Part shown: piece by piece, positions 7,698 through 15,663 of the stretch | How positions within the stretch are numbered: position 1 is the stretch's first letter | Layout of the letters: every line of letters begins with the position of its first letter | From: Streptomyces sp. NBC_00569 | GTDB lineage: Bacteria > Actinomycetota > Actinomycetes > Streptomycetales > Streptomycetaceae | Direction: 5' to 3' | DNA length: 64,000 nt | Assembly (NCBI RefSeq): GCF_036345255.1 | Contig: NZ_CP107783.1 | Coordinates: 372,001 to 436,000, forward strand | Notes under the pieces: model-generated | Database searches by the model: none | Told to the model about the DNA's origin: nothing | What the model saw: the letters and a program-made list of their open reading frames with translations, nothing else | Program-made: the position numbers and the translations under genes

Positions 7698-8738
7698 ATG
7701 GCTACTTCCGCCCCCGGCCCGAAGCCGCCGACGATCGCCGATGTGGCACGCGTCGCCGGTGTTTCGCGCACGACCGTGTCGCACGCCCTGAACGGGCTCG
7801 GCAAGGTCGATCCGCGGACGCGGGAGCGCGTGAGGAAGGTCGCGGCGGAGCTGGGCTACCGCCCCAACCTTCGGGCTCAGCGGCTACGGCGTGGACAGGC
7901 GAAGGCCATTGCGCTGGCCTCCTCGATGCCCTTCGCGGTGGCGGGCGGGCCGTCACGGCTCGGCTTCTACATGGAGGTCGCGGCGGCGGCGGCGGAGAGC
8001 GCGCTGCTTCACGACTACGCACTCGTGCTCGTACCGCCCGTGCAGTCGGATTCCGCGTTGTACTCCGTCGACATCGACGGAGCCATCGTGGTCGAGCCGG
8101 AGGCGGATGATGCCGCGGTCGCCCAGCTGCGTGAGCGCGGCCTGCCCTACGTGACGCTCGGCAGGCCGGTGTCTGCGGAGGAGGACGCGCCCTACGTCGA
8201 CCTGCACGGTGATCTGGTGATGGAGCTGCTGCTGGCGCACCTGCACGAGCAGGGCGCGGTGAGGCCGGCGCTGATCGTGGGCGCCGGTTCGCGGCATTCA
8301 TCCGTCGATGCGCTCACCGCGTACGAGCGCGCCGCCGAGCGGCACGGCTGGACGCCGATCGTGGCGAGGGTCCCGGAGTCGGGCGGTGAGCAGGCGGGGT
8401 ACGAGCGGTGCGCCGAACTGCTCGCCGAGCACCCGGACGTCGACGCGGTCTGCGCGCTGGTCGATGCCTTCGCGGTGGGCTCGGTTCGGGCGATCCGGGA
8501 CAGCGGGCGGACCGTACCGGGCGACGTCATGGTCGTCACCCGCTACGACGGCCTGCGTGCCCGTACCTGTGAACCGCCTCTGACGGCGGTCGATCTGCAC
8601 CTGGACAAGGCGGCGTCCGACGCGGTGGAGTTGTTGCTGGGCCGGCTGCGCGGGGACACCGCCACGCCGTCGGTGGCGGTGTCCCCGAACCCGCAGGTGA
8701 TCGTCCGGGCCTCGTCGACACGCGCCGGCCTGAACTGA
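7698..8738 (+). CDS. LacI family transcriptional regulator
   Basis: 346 aa from ATG 7698 (GGAG 12 nt upstream). Residues about 12–65 are the HTH and hinge: TIADVARVAGVSRTTVSHALNG … VDPRTRERVRKVAAELGYRPN. A periplasmic-binding-protein-like ligand domain follows. It faces, tail to tail, an operon for a nucleobase-type permease, an amidohydrolase and a TauE exporter. That operon has two perfect CG-centred palindromes after its promoter, the style of site bound by LacI proteins. This protein is the obvious candidate repressor, with a heterocyclic ligand inferred. Confidence 0.9.
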   Translation: MATSAPGPKPPTIADVARVAGVSRTTVSHALNGLGKVDPRTRERVRKVAAELGYRPNLRAQRLRRGQAKAIALASSMPFAVAGGPSRLGFYMEVAAAAAESALLHDYALVLVPPVQSDSALYSVDIDGAIVVEPEADDAAVAQLRERGLPYVTLGRPVSAEEDAPYVDLHGDLVMELLLAHLHEQGAVRPALIVGAGSRHSSVDALTAYERAAERHGWTPIVARVPESGGEQAGYERCAELLAEHPDVDAVCALVDAFAVGSVRAIRDSGRTVPGDVMVVTRYDGLRARTCEPPLTAVDLHLDKAASDAVELLLGRLRGDTATPSVAVSPNPQVIVRASSTRAGLN

Positions 8739-8759
8739 ATCCCCGGACTCGTTCAGGCC
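8727..8759. terminator. Hairpin between convergent LacI and TauE genes
   Basis: GGCCTGAAC (8727–8735) pairs with GTTCAGGCC (8751–8759). A second copy of CGTTCAGGCCCG (8766–8777; first at 8750–8761) offers an alternative right arm. Located at the junction of two convergent genes, it probably acts as a bidirectional terminator. Confidence 0.45.
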
Positions 8760-8768
8760 CGACGTCGT

Positions 8769-9479
8769 TCAGGCCCGGAGCATCAGGACCAGCCCGGAGA
8801 CCAAGGCGAAGACCAGCACGAACAGGCGCATCCTGCGTGCGTCCAGACGGTGATGCACCAGGCGGCTGAGCCACGCACCGGCCGCGATCGCCGGCAGGAG
8901 CACGACTGCGTGACCGAGCTCGGTGACCTCCGCTTTCCCTGTCGCGAACAGCAGCGCCAGGGAGGCGACTTCCCCGATGAGGAAGCACGCGGCGACCGTG
9001 GAGCGCAGTTCGGCGGGCGGCCGGTGCTGGTAGACCAGTGCGAGCGGAGGCCCGCCGACACCGGTCGCGGTCTCGGTCAGCCCGGTCACCGCGCCCGCGC
9101 CGACGTATGCGGCCCGCCCGGGCGTGAACGCGGGCACGGTCAGGCTCGCGACGGCCGCGAGCACCGTGGCGCCGCCCACGAACAGGCCGAGGCTGCGTTC
9201 CGGGATCAACCACAGCACGGCCAGACCGGCCGGGGTGGCGGCGAGCCGCGCCCCGGTGATCCAGCCCGCGCCGCGCAGGTCGAGCGAGGACCGTTCGCGC
9301 CAGGCGACGTACAGGTTGAGCGGGATCATCGAAGCGAGGACGAAGACCGGGACCAGGCCCGGATCGAGGATCCCGGCCACAGGCGCGACGATCAATGCGA
9401 AACCAAGTCCACTGCTGCCCTGGACGAAGGCGGCGATGGCCACCGTCACGGCAAGGACCGCCAGTATCTGTGTACTCAC
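8769..9479 (-). CDS. TauE/SafE family membrane exporter
   Basis: 236 aa from GTG 9479, overlapping the amidohydrolase stop by four bases (GTGA). About seven or eight hydrophobic segments. The sequence opens with VAIAAFVQGSSGLGFALIVAPVAGI and has a second internal half with GAVTGLTETATGVGGPPLALVYQ, the duplicated glycine-rich loops of TauE/SafE (sulfite/anion exporter) proteins. Last gene of the NCS2–amidohydrolase–TauE operon. It may export an acidic product or by-product of the amidohydrolase pathway; the substrate is inferred, not visible. Confidence 0.88.
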   Translation of the reverse strand: MSTQILAVLAVTVAIAAFVQGSSGLGFALIVAPVAGILDPGLVPVFVLASMIPLNLYVAWRERSSLDLRGAGWITGARLAATPAGLAVLWLIPERSLGLFVGGATVLAAVASLTVPAFTPGRAAYVGAGAVTGLTETATGVGGPPLALVYQHRPPAELRSTVAACFLIGEVASLALLFATGKAEVTELGHAVVLLPAIAAGAWLSRLVHHRLDARRMRLFVLVFALVSGLVLMLRA

Positions 9480-10894
9480 TGCGCCGCGCTCCGCTCCTGT
9501 GACCGGATCAGTGCCCGTGATGCCGTGGAGGTGGGGTGCACTCGGGTGACGTTCGCCTTGGCGACGGTAGCCCGGGCCAGTTCCGCCGCCCGTCTCACCA
9601 GTTCGGGCCCGTCCCATTCGGTCGGCCGGCCGTGCCACATACGCAGTCGCCCGGCGACGAAGACGGCGGTGATCTGGTCCCGGTTGCCGCGTCGCACGAG
9701 TTCCCATGGCAGGTCCCAGGAGAACGCCAGTTCCGGGGTGTCGACATCGACGAGAAGGAAGTCGGCCGCCATGCCTTGGGCGACGGTGCCGGTGCGGGCG
9801 CCGAGCCCGACGGCGTCCGCACCACCCCGGTTGGCACGCTCCAGCCACGTCCAGCCCGCACCGCACGACGAGTCACCGGTCGCCAGACCGTACGCGAGGC
9901 GCTGCGCGAACTCGGCGGCCTCCGCGAGCCGGAAGCCGTCGCCGCGGGTGCCGTCGGTACCGAGCCCGAAGCGGATGCCACGCTCGGCCATGGAGGTCGC
10001 GGGCGCGACCGCGTTGCCCTTCCACGCGCTGGCGACGGGGTTGTAGCTGACGGCGGTGCCTGTGTCGGCGAGCAAGGTCAGCTCGCGGGGCGTGAGCATC
10101 GTGGCGTGCGCGGCGAGCAGTTGGGGGCCGAGCGCGCCGACGCTGTGCAGGTGTTCGAGGGGCCGCAGCCCGTGTCGTACCAGGGAGCGTTCCACGCCGG
10201 CGAGGTGCTCGTTGACATGAATCTGGACGACCGCCCCAGCCTCGGCGGCGAGGCGGGCGGTGGCGTGCAGGGTGCGGTCGGTCGCCGCCTCGGGGATGGA
10301 GACGGCCAGGGACGGATGGATGAGCGGCTCACCGTCGTAGCGGGCGAGGTGCTTCTCGGCCTGCTCGAGTACGGCCGGGTGGTCCGGCGCGTCCGCCTGG
10401 TCCGCGTCGTTGCAGACCAGGCCGAGGACGCAGCGGATCCCGGCGTCACGCGCGGCGGACGCGACCACGTCGACGTCGACACCGGCGCGCGTGCCGGCGT
10501 CGGTGACGGTGGTGAATCCGCCGCGCAGCGCTTCGAGGGCGGCCAGCTTGGCTGCGGTGTAGGCCGACTCCTCGTCCAGCGCGCCTTCCAGCGGTACCCA
10601 GACCCGGCGGAAGATCTCGGAGGGCTCCCCGAAGGCGAGCGCGGAGCCGAAGCTCTGGGTGAGGTGGTGGTGGGCGTCGACGAATCCGGGCATCAGCAGA
10701 TGGCCGGGCAGCCGTACGGCCGGCCATTGCGGGTGTGCGCGCTGCAGTTCGTCCGCCGGTCCGACGGCCTCGAAGCGACCGTCGTCGATCGTGACGGCCC
10801 AGCCGTCGGCGGGGCCTTCGGGCAGCAGGACCGCCCCCGGTACGAGAAGGAGTGGGCCGGGGCCGGCGAGGAGATCGCGGTCGGATTGGTTCAT
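9476..10894 (-). CDS. Amidohydrolase, TrzN/AtzA/SAH-deaminase-like (subtype III metal-dependent deaminase)
   Basis: 472 aa; ATG 10894 overlaps the permease stop (ATGA). MPGFVDAHHHL supplies metal ligands His75 and His77. IHVNEH carries a metal His and the catalytic Glu, HATML the next His, and GLGTDGT the active-site Asp. These define the mononuclear Zn/Fe deaminase/chlorohydrolase group that includes guanine, 8-oxoguanine, S-adenosylhomocysteine and s-triazine enzymes. Partnership with an NCS2 nucleobase transporter argues for deamination or hydrolysis of an imported purine-, pyrimidine- or triazine-like ring. The exact substrate is unresolved. Confidence 0.85.
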   Translation of the reverse strand: MNQSDRDLLAGPGPLLLVPGAVLLPEGPADGWAVTIDDGRFEAVGPADELQRAHPQWPAVRLPGHLLMPGFVDAHHHLTQSFGSALAFGEPSEIFRRVWVPLEGALDEESAYTAAKLAALEALRGGFTTVTDAGTRAGVDVDVVASAARDAGIRCVLGLVCNDADQADAPDHPAVLEQAEKHLARYDGEPLIHPSLAVSIPEAATDRTLHATARLAAEAGAVVQIHVNEHLAGVERSLVRHGLRPLEHLHSVGALGPQLLAAHATMLTPRELTLLADTGTAVSYNPVASAWKGNAVAPATSMAERGIRFGLGTDGTRGDGFRLAEAAEFAQRLAYGLATGDSSCGAGWTWLERANRGGADAVGLGARTGTVAQGMAADFLLVDVDTPELAFSWDLPWELVRRGNRDQITAVFVAGRLRMWHGRPTEWDGPELVRRAAELARATVAKANVTRVHPTSTASRALIRSQERSAAQ

Positions 10895-12513
10895 CGGTCG
10901 CTTTCCGTGCGTGCGGTGGTCAGACGGGCGGCGACGCCTGGCCTGACATGGTGGAAGAGGATGTTGAGAACAGCGGCGGCGAACGTGCCGACGGCGACGC
11001 CGCTTTCGAGGAGGATGCGGACGTTCGGCGGGAACGCCCCGTACACGCCGGGGACGAGGATGGGCAGGAGCCCCAGTGCGAGAGCGACGGCGCATATGAA
11101 GGTGCTGGTGTGCTTGTCGAGGTCGGAGCGGCCGAGCATCTGGATGCCGAGCACGGTGATGACCGCAAAGACGACCATGGCGGTGCCGCCGACGACAGCG
11201 GTCGGGATCACGCTGATGGCACGGGTGACGGGGGCGAGGAATCCGATGACGATGAGCACGACTCCGGCCGCGGCGGTGACGAACCGGCTGCGGACGCCGG
11301 TGACGCGGACGATGCCGATGTTCTCCCCGCTGGTGACCATGAGCGGCAGGCCGAAGAATCCACCGAAGAGCGAGGTGAGCGCGTCGGCGCGGACGGTCTT
11401 CGGCACGTCGGTCCGCTGGTCGATCTTCTTGCCGACGGCCTCGGCGTTGATGACGGTCTGGCCGGTGGCCTCGGCCATGGAGGCCAGGCTGTAGAGCATC
11501 AGAGGCAGGGCGGCCACGAGGTTGAACTCGGGTGAGCCGAAGGGCATCAGGTGCGGCAGGTTCACCAGTCCGCCGCCCATGGCGCCTGCGCCGTGGACGG
11601 CACCGACCGCGGCGGCGAGCGCGGTGCCGGCGAACAGGCCGAGCATGACGGAGAGTTGACGCAGGATGCCGCTGGAGAACAGGTAGAAGGCGATGGTGAA
11701 CCCGATCGTCGCCATGCCGAGACCGAGGTTGGTGGGATCGGCGAAGCCGGGAGAGCCGGGCTGTCCCGTGACGAGGACCGCACCGACCTTCACCAGGTTG
11801 ACCCCGACGATGACGATCATGGTGCCGATGACCAGGGCGGGAAAGTACGCGAGCAGCCGGGAGAAGACAGGCAGTACGACGAAGGTGAACACCGCCGTCA
11901 GGACCACCGCACCGGTGGCTGTGCGCACGCCGTGCTGCTCGGCGATCGCGAGGAACAGGATGAGCGGAGCCCCGCCCGGCAGCATCACGAAGGGCAGCCG
12001 CGGCCCGAACTTCCAGGGCCCGAGCGACTGGATCAGCGATCCCACGCCGGAGAGCACAAAGGCCGCCGAGAGCAGATCGACGGTGAGAGCGGCGCGGAGG
12101 CCGAGAGTGGCGCTCATCAGGAAGATTGCCGAGATGGGGGTGGCGGCCATCACGAGGACGTGCTGGATCCCGAAGAGCAGGATCCGCCCCAGGGGACGCG
12201 ATTCGTCCACGGGGTGCACGCCGGGTGGGTCACCTTCGCCGCCGGCCGCGGCCCCGGTGATGTCGGGACGCGCTTCTTCGGGACGCGCGCCATCTGGACG
12301 AGCGCCGTTGGGGCGGTGCCCCTCGGGACCATGGCTCTGGGGATGGGGTCGCTCATGCGAGTCGGCTGTCTGCGTGAGGTGGGAGTTGACGCTCTCGCGG
12401 GTGTCGGCGTTCTGGGATGGAAGGGCGGTGGGCTCGTCTGCCGGGTACTGGGCCGCTGGACCGGAGGTCGGCGGTTCGCCGGCCGGTGGCCGGCTCTGGC
12501 GGGAACTGGGCAT
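10891..12513 (-). CDS. NCS2 (NAT) family nucleobase:cation symporter
   Basis: 540 aa from ATG 12513 (GGAG 7 nt upstream). About the first 95 residues are a hydrophilic, Pro/Ser/Thr/Glu-rich, low-complexity tail unusual for the family. The transporter core starts around RILLFGIQHVLVMAATPISAIFLMSA. The NAT signature [QEP]-N-x-G-x4-T-[RKG] is present as ENIGIVRVTG. Fourteen membrane helices are expected for this fold. Members import uracil, xanthine, urate or guanine with protons. It is the first gene of an operon with an amidohydrolase and a TauE exporter, directly behind tandem operator palindromes. Confidence 0.9.
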   Translation of the reverse strand: MPSSRQSRPPAGEPPTSGPAAQYPADEPTALPSQNADTRESVNSHLTQTADSHERPHPQSHGPEGHRPNGARPDGARPEEARPDITGAAAGGEGDPPGVHPVDESRPLGRILLFGIQHVLVMAATPISAIFLMSATLGLRAALTVDLLSAAFVLSGVGSLIQSLGPWKFGPRLPFVMLPGGAPLILFLAIAEQHGVRTATGAVVLTAVFTFVVLPVFSRLLAYFPALVIGTMIVIVGVNLVKVGAVLVTGQPGSPGFADPTNLGLGMATIGFTIAFYLFSSGILRQLSVMLGLFAGTALAAAVGAVHGAGAMGGGLVNLPHLMPFGSPEFNLVAALPLMLYSLASMAEATGQTVINAEAVGKKIDQRTDVPKTVRADALTSLFGGFFGLPLMVTSGENIGIVRVTGVRSRFVTAAAGVVLIVIGFLAPVTRAISVIPTAVVGGTAMVVFAVITVLGIQMLGRSDLDKHTSTFICAVALALGLLPILVPGVYGAFPPNVRILLESGVAVGTFAAAVLNILFHHVRPGVAARLTTARTESDR

Positions 12514-12579
12514 GTTCGGGCTCCGTTCGGGCGTACGGCACGCTCGGATATCAGCCGCGATCCGGCCCTGGACGGAGAG

Positions 12580-12607
12580 CCAAATCGATTTGGCCAAATC
12601 GATTTGG
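12580..12607. promoter_or_regulatory. Tandem perfect palindromes, candidate LacI operators
   Basis: CCAAATCGATTTGG occurs twice back to back (12580–12593 and 12594–12607), each a perfect 14-bp palindrome with a central CG. They begin about 6 bp after the −10 box of the NCS2 promoter, so bound protein would sit on the start site. CG-centred palindromes are typical of LacI-family operators, and the LacI gene of this cluster is at 7698–8738. Confidence 0.75.
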
Positions 12608-12612
12608 CCGCC

Positions 12613-12641
12613 AGTATGGGAGCCCTCGGAGCCACCGTCAA
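12613..12641 (-). promoter_or_regulatory. σ70-like promoter of the NCS2–amidohydrolase–TauE operon
   Basis: On the minus strand TTGACG (12641–12636), 17 nt, then CATACT (12618–12613). Transcription should start near 12606, inside the tandem palindromes, giving a leader of about 90 nt before ATG 12513. Confidence 0.65.
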
Positions 12642-12904
12642 GAGAGGCCGCAACCAGGCCGCCGAGCAGACCGGCCCTGGATCCCCAATCCTTCGCGTCG
12701 GGCAGGAGCGACGCCGGCAACAGGACCGAAGCAGCCGGTGCGGCGCAACACTCCACGCATGCCGCCGGACAGGCCCAGCACCTCAGGCCCCTGACGCCAA
12801 GGCGCGCCGTGGCGCCCGACGAAGAACCCATGCGTATCGTCTTGGAGGCGCAGGAGCAAGATGCCCTGCGCGCCAACGCCCAGCGACCGGGGTCGACTTG
12901 AGGG

Positions 12905-13130
12905 ATGTCCCGTACGCGCCGCTACAGCAAGCCGGTGACACAACTGCGGCGAGAAAGGTCAAGCGTGGCCCGCAGAGGCCGTCAGAGGCGCCTACCCCTG
13001 GAGAGCCGGGTGCTATTGGTGGCGGGCTACCACCGAACGAACCTAGCGGCTCGCGGAACGACAAACACAAGGTCTGTCGGGAAAGCGCCGGCCACAGCCA
13101 CTCGTTGAGGGCTGCGACCAGCACTGTCGC
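12905..13130 (+). pseudogene. IS5-type transposase remnant (N-terminal fragment)
   Basis: From ATG 12905 the frame reads RTRRYSKPVTQLRRER, then a RRGRQRRLPLESRVLLVAGYHRTNL segment. In actinobacterial IS5-family transposases the equivalent stretch is a basic N-terminus, then LSxEDRVLLVAAYWRTNLT ahead of the helix-turn-helix. After about codon 48 similarity is lost, and pieces resembling SKSA … ID appear in another frame, so the gene is frameshifted and lacks the DDE catalytic region. Recognition is from memory of the family. Confidence 0.5.
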
Positions 13131-13271
13131 CCCGTAGCGGACGGCAAGCTACCGAGGCGGTCGGCCACCGAAGTTCGACATGCCCGACGGATCTCCTCGT
13201 TGCCCGGCTGCGATCAGCACCGCCAACGGCCGCCGTCGGCCCAGGCCTTCGGGCATCGCATGTTCAGCCGC

Positions 13272-13721
13272 TCAGGTCTGGCACTGCGCCGTGCCGGCGG
13301 TAGACCATCCGCTCCAGGCTCCCCCGTCGGCCCGGGCGTGTACGCGAATCTCGACCTTCACACCGGGCGCGCACACCCGGGTCGAACTTCCCACCTCCGT
13401 GGGCTCGACGGTCGCACGCGCCGGGACGTAGGTGCGCCCGCTGCCCAACTTCACCCAGTAACCACCGTCGACGACACGGAAGAACGCCTCGTAGGTGACG
13501 TTCACCGCCCTCGGCCCCGTGTTGCGCGCCTTGATGTACGCCGTGATCTCCCGCGTGTAGACCCTGCCTTCCTTGCCGCGTTGGGCACTGATGCAGCCGT
13601 TGACGGCCACCCTGCCGGTCGACACACCGCCGCCGCAGGCGACTGCTGCGGCGTGGGCGTTCGCCGGAACGGTCAGCATGGTGAGCGCCGCGGCGCCAAG
13701 GATTGTTCCGATACGCCTCAT
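13272..13721 (-). CDS. Small secreted cysteine-containing protein, unknown function
   Basis: 149 aa from ATG 13721 (AGGA 8 nt upstream). Residues 1–23 are a Sec signal peptide (RRIGTILGAAALTMLTVPANAHAA). The mature protein of about 125 aa has four cysteines (VACGGG, NGCISA, RVCAPG, AQCQT), suggesting two disulfides, and alternating β-strand patterns such as YIKARNTGPRAVNVTYEAFFRV. It resembles small extracellular β-sandwich proteins of Streptomyces, but no named family was recognised. It is monocistronic, with the rppA terminator upstream. Confidence 0.75.
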   Translation of the reverse strand: MRRIGTILGAAALTMLTVPANAHAAAVACGGGVSTGRVAVNGCISAQRGKEGRVYTREITAYIKARNTGPRAVNVTYEAFFRVVDGGYWVKLGSGRTYVPARATVEPTEVGSSTRVCAPGVKVEIRVHARADGGAWSGWSTAGTAQCQT

Positions 13722-14006
13722 ATGCACAATCCTGCTCCCTTCGATCATGATTGCCTCGGAAGAACCATTTCGCGTCGAGGCGTGGAGGGGCAGCGGCTCA
13801 TCGAGTTCTTCACTCCAACGGAAGCAGACCGATCTCAGGCGGCGAGGTTCCACCTGGCCGTGTGCTCTGCGCGTCGGTCTGCGAGAGCGGGTCCAGGTGG
13901 TACGTCACGGCCGTGATCTCCGCGTCCTGCCGACACGACGGGGTCACCGACCTTGGCGCCACCCGGCGTTGCGCTGCTGGGCACCCCGGTGTCCGGGTAC
14001 GACCGC

Positions 14007-14043
14007 GGGGCACCCCGCCGGCATGCGGCCGGCGGGGTGCCCC
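14007..14043 (-). terminator. Strong intrinsic hairpin after rppA
   Basis: A 16-bp perfect stem, GGGGCACCCCGCCGGC with its complement (14007–14022 / 14028–14043), and a 5-nt loop. It lies 39 bp beyond the rppA stop and is GC-rich without a U-tract, as usual in Streptomyces. The rest of the 360-bp gap 13722–14081 shows no gene. Confidence 0.75.
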
Positions 14044-14081
14044 GCGAGTCCAGCTCCTGCCTGTTCCCCCTCGGCTGGGGG

Positions 14082-15149
14082 TCAGGCAGCAAAGCCCTCC
14101 CTGTCCGTCGCCCAGGTACCCAGGGCGATCTCGGCGGTGATGCCGGGACCGAAACCGGCTATCAGGCCTTGGTGGCCCTCTAGTGCCGACTGCTCGTCAA
14201 ACATGCGGCCGAGGGCGTCGAGGACGACCGCGCTGGCGATGTTTCCGTACTCGGTGAGTGTGGCCCGACTGAAGCGGAACGCCTCGGGCGGTATGTCGAG
14301 GCAGCGGCTCAGGTCGTCCAGGATGCGCGGCCCGCCGGCGTGGACGATGTAGAAGTCCAGTTTGCCGACGTTCCACTGGTGCTCTTCCGCCAGGGCACGC
14401 AGCGCGGGGCTCAGGGGCTCCATCGTTTTCGGTACCCGCTTGTCGAGCTGGAAGTGGAAACCGGTGGAGCGGACCGCGTAGGAGATCCAGTCCTCGGTGT
14501 GGGGTATGAGGTACGAGCCGTTGCGCTCAAGTCGCATTCCGGTGCCGCCGCTCCCCCGGACGACAACGGCGGCGATACCGTCACCGAACAACCCGTTGGA
14601 GAGCAGCGATCCCACACCGATGTCGCCCGGCTGGTAGCACAGTGAACAGAACTCACAGGCCACGATCAGGACATTGGCGTCGGGGTACGCCGTGCAGAAG
14701 TCGTGCGCCCGGTTCACGGCGGCTCCGCCTGCAGCGCAACCGAGTTGGGCGATGGGCAGCTGTCGTGTCTGCGATTTGAAGCCCATCGTGTTGATGAGCC
14801 ACGCGGTCAGCGAGGGCATCATGAAGCCCGTGCAGGACACGTAGATGATCAAGTCGATGTCCGGGGGCTCGAGTTGAGCCTGGTCCAGTGCGCGCTGGAC
14901 CACCTTCGGGACGCGGGCCTTGGACTCCGTCTCGTAGATGGCGCTGCGGGCATCCAGTCCCGGATGTGTGAGGACCACATCGATGGGCTGGATCAGATGC
15001 CGCTTCTGTACCCCGGTGTTCTCGATCAGGCTCAGTGCCAGGTCGAGTTGTGGATGGTCGTGGTGCAGCCTCCGCGCGAGTTCGAGGGTTTCCTCATTGG
15101 TGATGATGTGCTCGGGTATCGCGATTGCCGGCTTGCACAGCACTGCCAT
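14082..15149 (-). CDS. rppA: 1,3,6,8-tetrahydroxynaphthalene synthase (type III PKS)
   Basis: 355 aa from ATG 15149, AGGAG 8 nt upstream. Chalcone-synthase fold: the nucleophile Cys138 is in QLGCAAGGAA, the catalytic His in YIVHAGG, and the Asn in TEYGNIAS. Cys106 in VSCTGFM is the extra cysteine characteristic of bacterial THN synthases. RppA condenses five malonyl-CoA to THN, which autoxidises to flaviolin and feeds brown, melanin-like pigment. The next gene upstream is a P450, as in the flaviolin-coupling loci of other Streptomyces. Confidence 0.94.
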   Translation of the reverse strand: MAVLCKPAIAIPEHIITNEETLELARRLHHDHPQLDLALSLIENTGVQKRHLIQPIDVVLTHPGLDARSAIYETESKARVPKVVQRALDQAQLEPPDIDLIIYVSCTGFMMPSLTAWLINTMGFKSQTRQLPIAQLGCAAGGAAVNRAHDFCTAYPDANVLIVACEFCSLCYQPGDIGVGSLLSNGLFGDGIAAVVVRGSGGTGMRLERNGSYLIPHTEDWISYAVRSTGFHFQLDKRVPKTMEPLSPALRALAEEHQWNVGKLDFYIVHAGGPRILDDLSRCLDIPPEAFRFSRATLTEYGNIASAVVLDALGRMFDEQSALEGHQGLIAGFGPGITAEIALGTWATDREGFAA

Positions 15150-15663
15150 GGGAGTGACTCCTTGCAGTTGGTGGCCCCACGCGCGGCCGGGACCGGTCCT
15201 GAGGATCGAGCGCCTGGAAGGGAGCCCCTGCTGCCCTGGGCGCTCTGAGACGGCGCGCACGTGGAATACCTGACGGGCACACGGTCGACGCGACCGTCGC
15301 CAACGCTTCCCGGCCGGGCGGCAAGGTCTGCCAGAGACGCCGCCGCTGGGATTGGCCAGCGCACTTCAACGTACGCCAGATGGATCACCGTCGCACGTCG
15401 GACCGCCACTCCCCGCAGTCGGCCCGAGCAGGGCGTATGCCTGGCGGATCACCCTCGCGTGCCGGACCACTGCGCCCCCGCGGTCGCTGTGAGAGGCCTT
15501 GAGGCGCCGCCCTCGTCGGCTGCTCACGGCCGCGCGGGGCCTCAGCCGACTCGTGCCGCTCAGGCTCGCGATCGCGCCGAGCGGGCGCGCAGCGTCGAGC
15601 GGGGCGCGCAGTGTTACGCGCGCGCGGTGTCCCCGCCCGGCCCTGCGGTCATCTGCCGGCCTG
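15150..15663. other. 514-bp gap between P450 and rppA with imperfect direct repeats
   Basis: No supportable gene. Two related 42-nt blocks begin at 15371 and 15435, each with the skeleton GTAYGCC … GGATCACC … GCACCGGACC-like text, spaced 64 bp apart. Roughly three quarters of positions agree by eye. They lie about 220–290 bp upstream of rppA and could be regulator sites or a decayed duplication. Confidence 0.45.

Larger units (their letters stand above)
12514..12904. other. Operon promoter region and IS-flank DNA
   Basis: Holds the NCS2 promoter (12613–12641) and the tandem palindromes (12580–12607). The remainder up to the transposase remnant at 12905 shows no supportable gene, despite overlapping open frames on both strands. 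Confidence 0.5.

Noticed and set aside
11551..12904. Long plus-strand frames (over 400 codons) opposite the NCS2 gene
   Set aside because: GC-rich antisense shadow of the permease with low-complexity composition and no family match.
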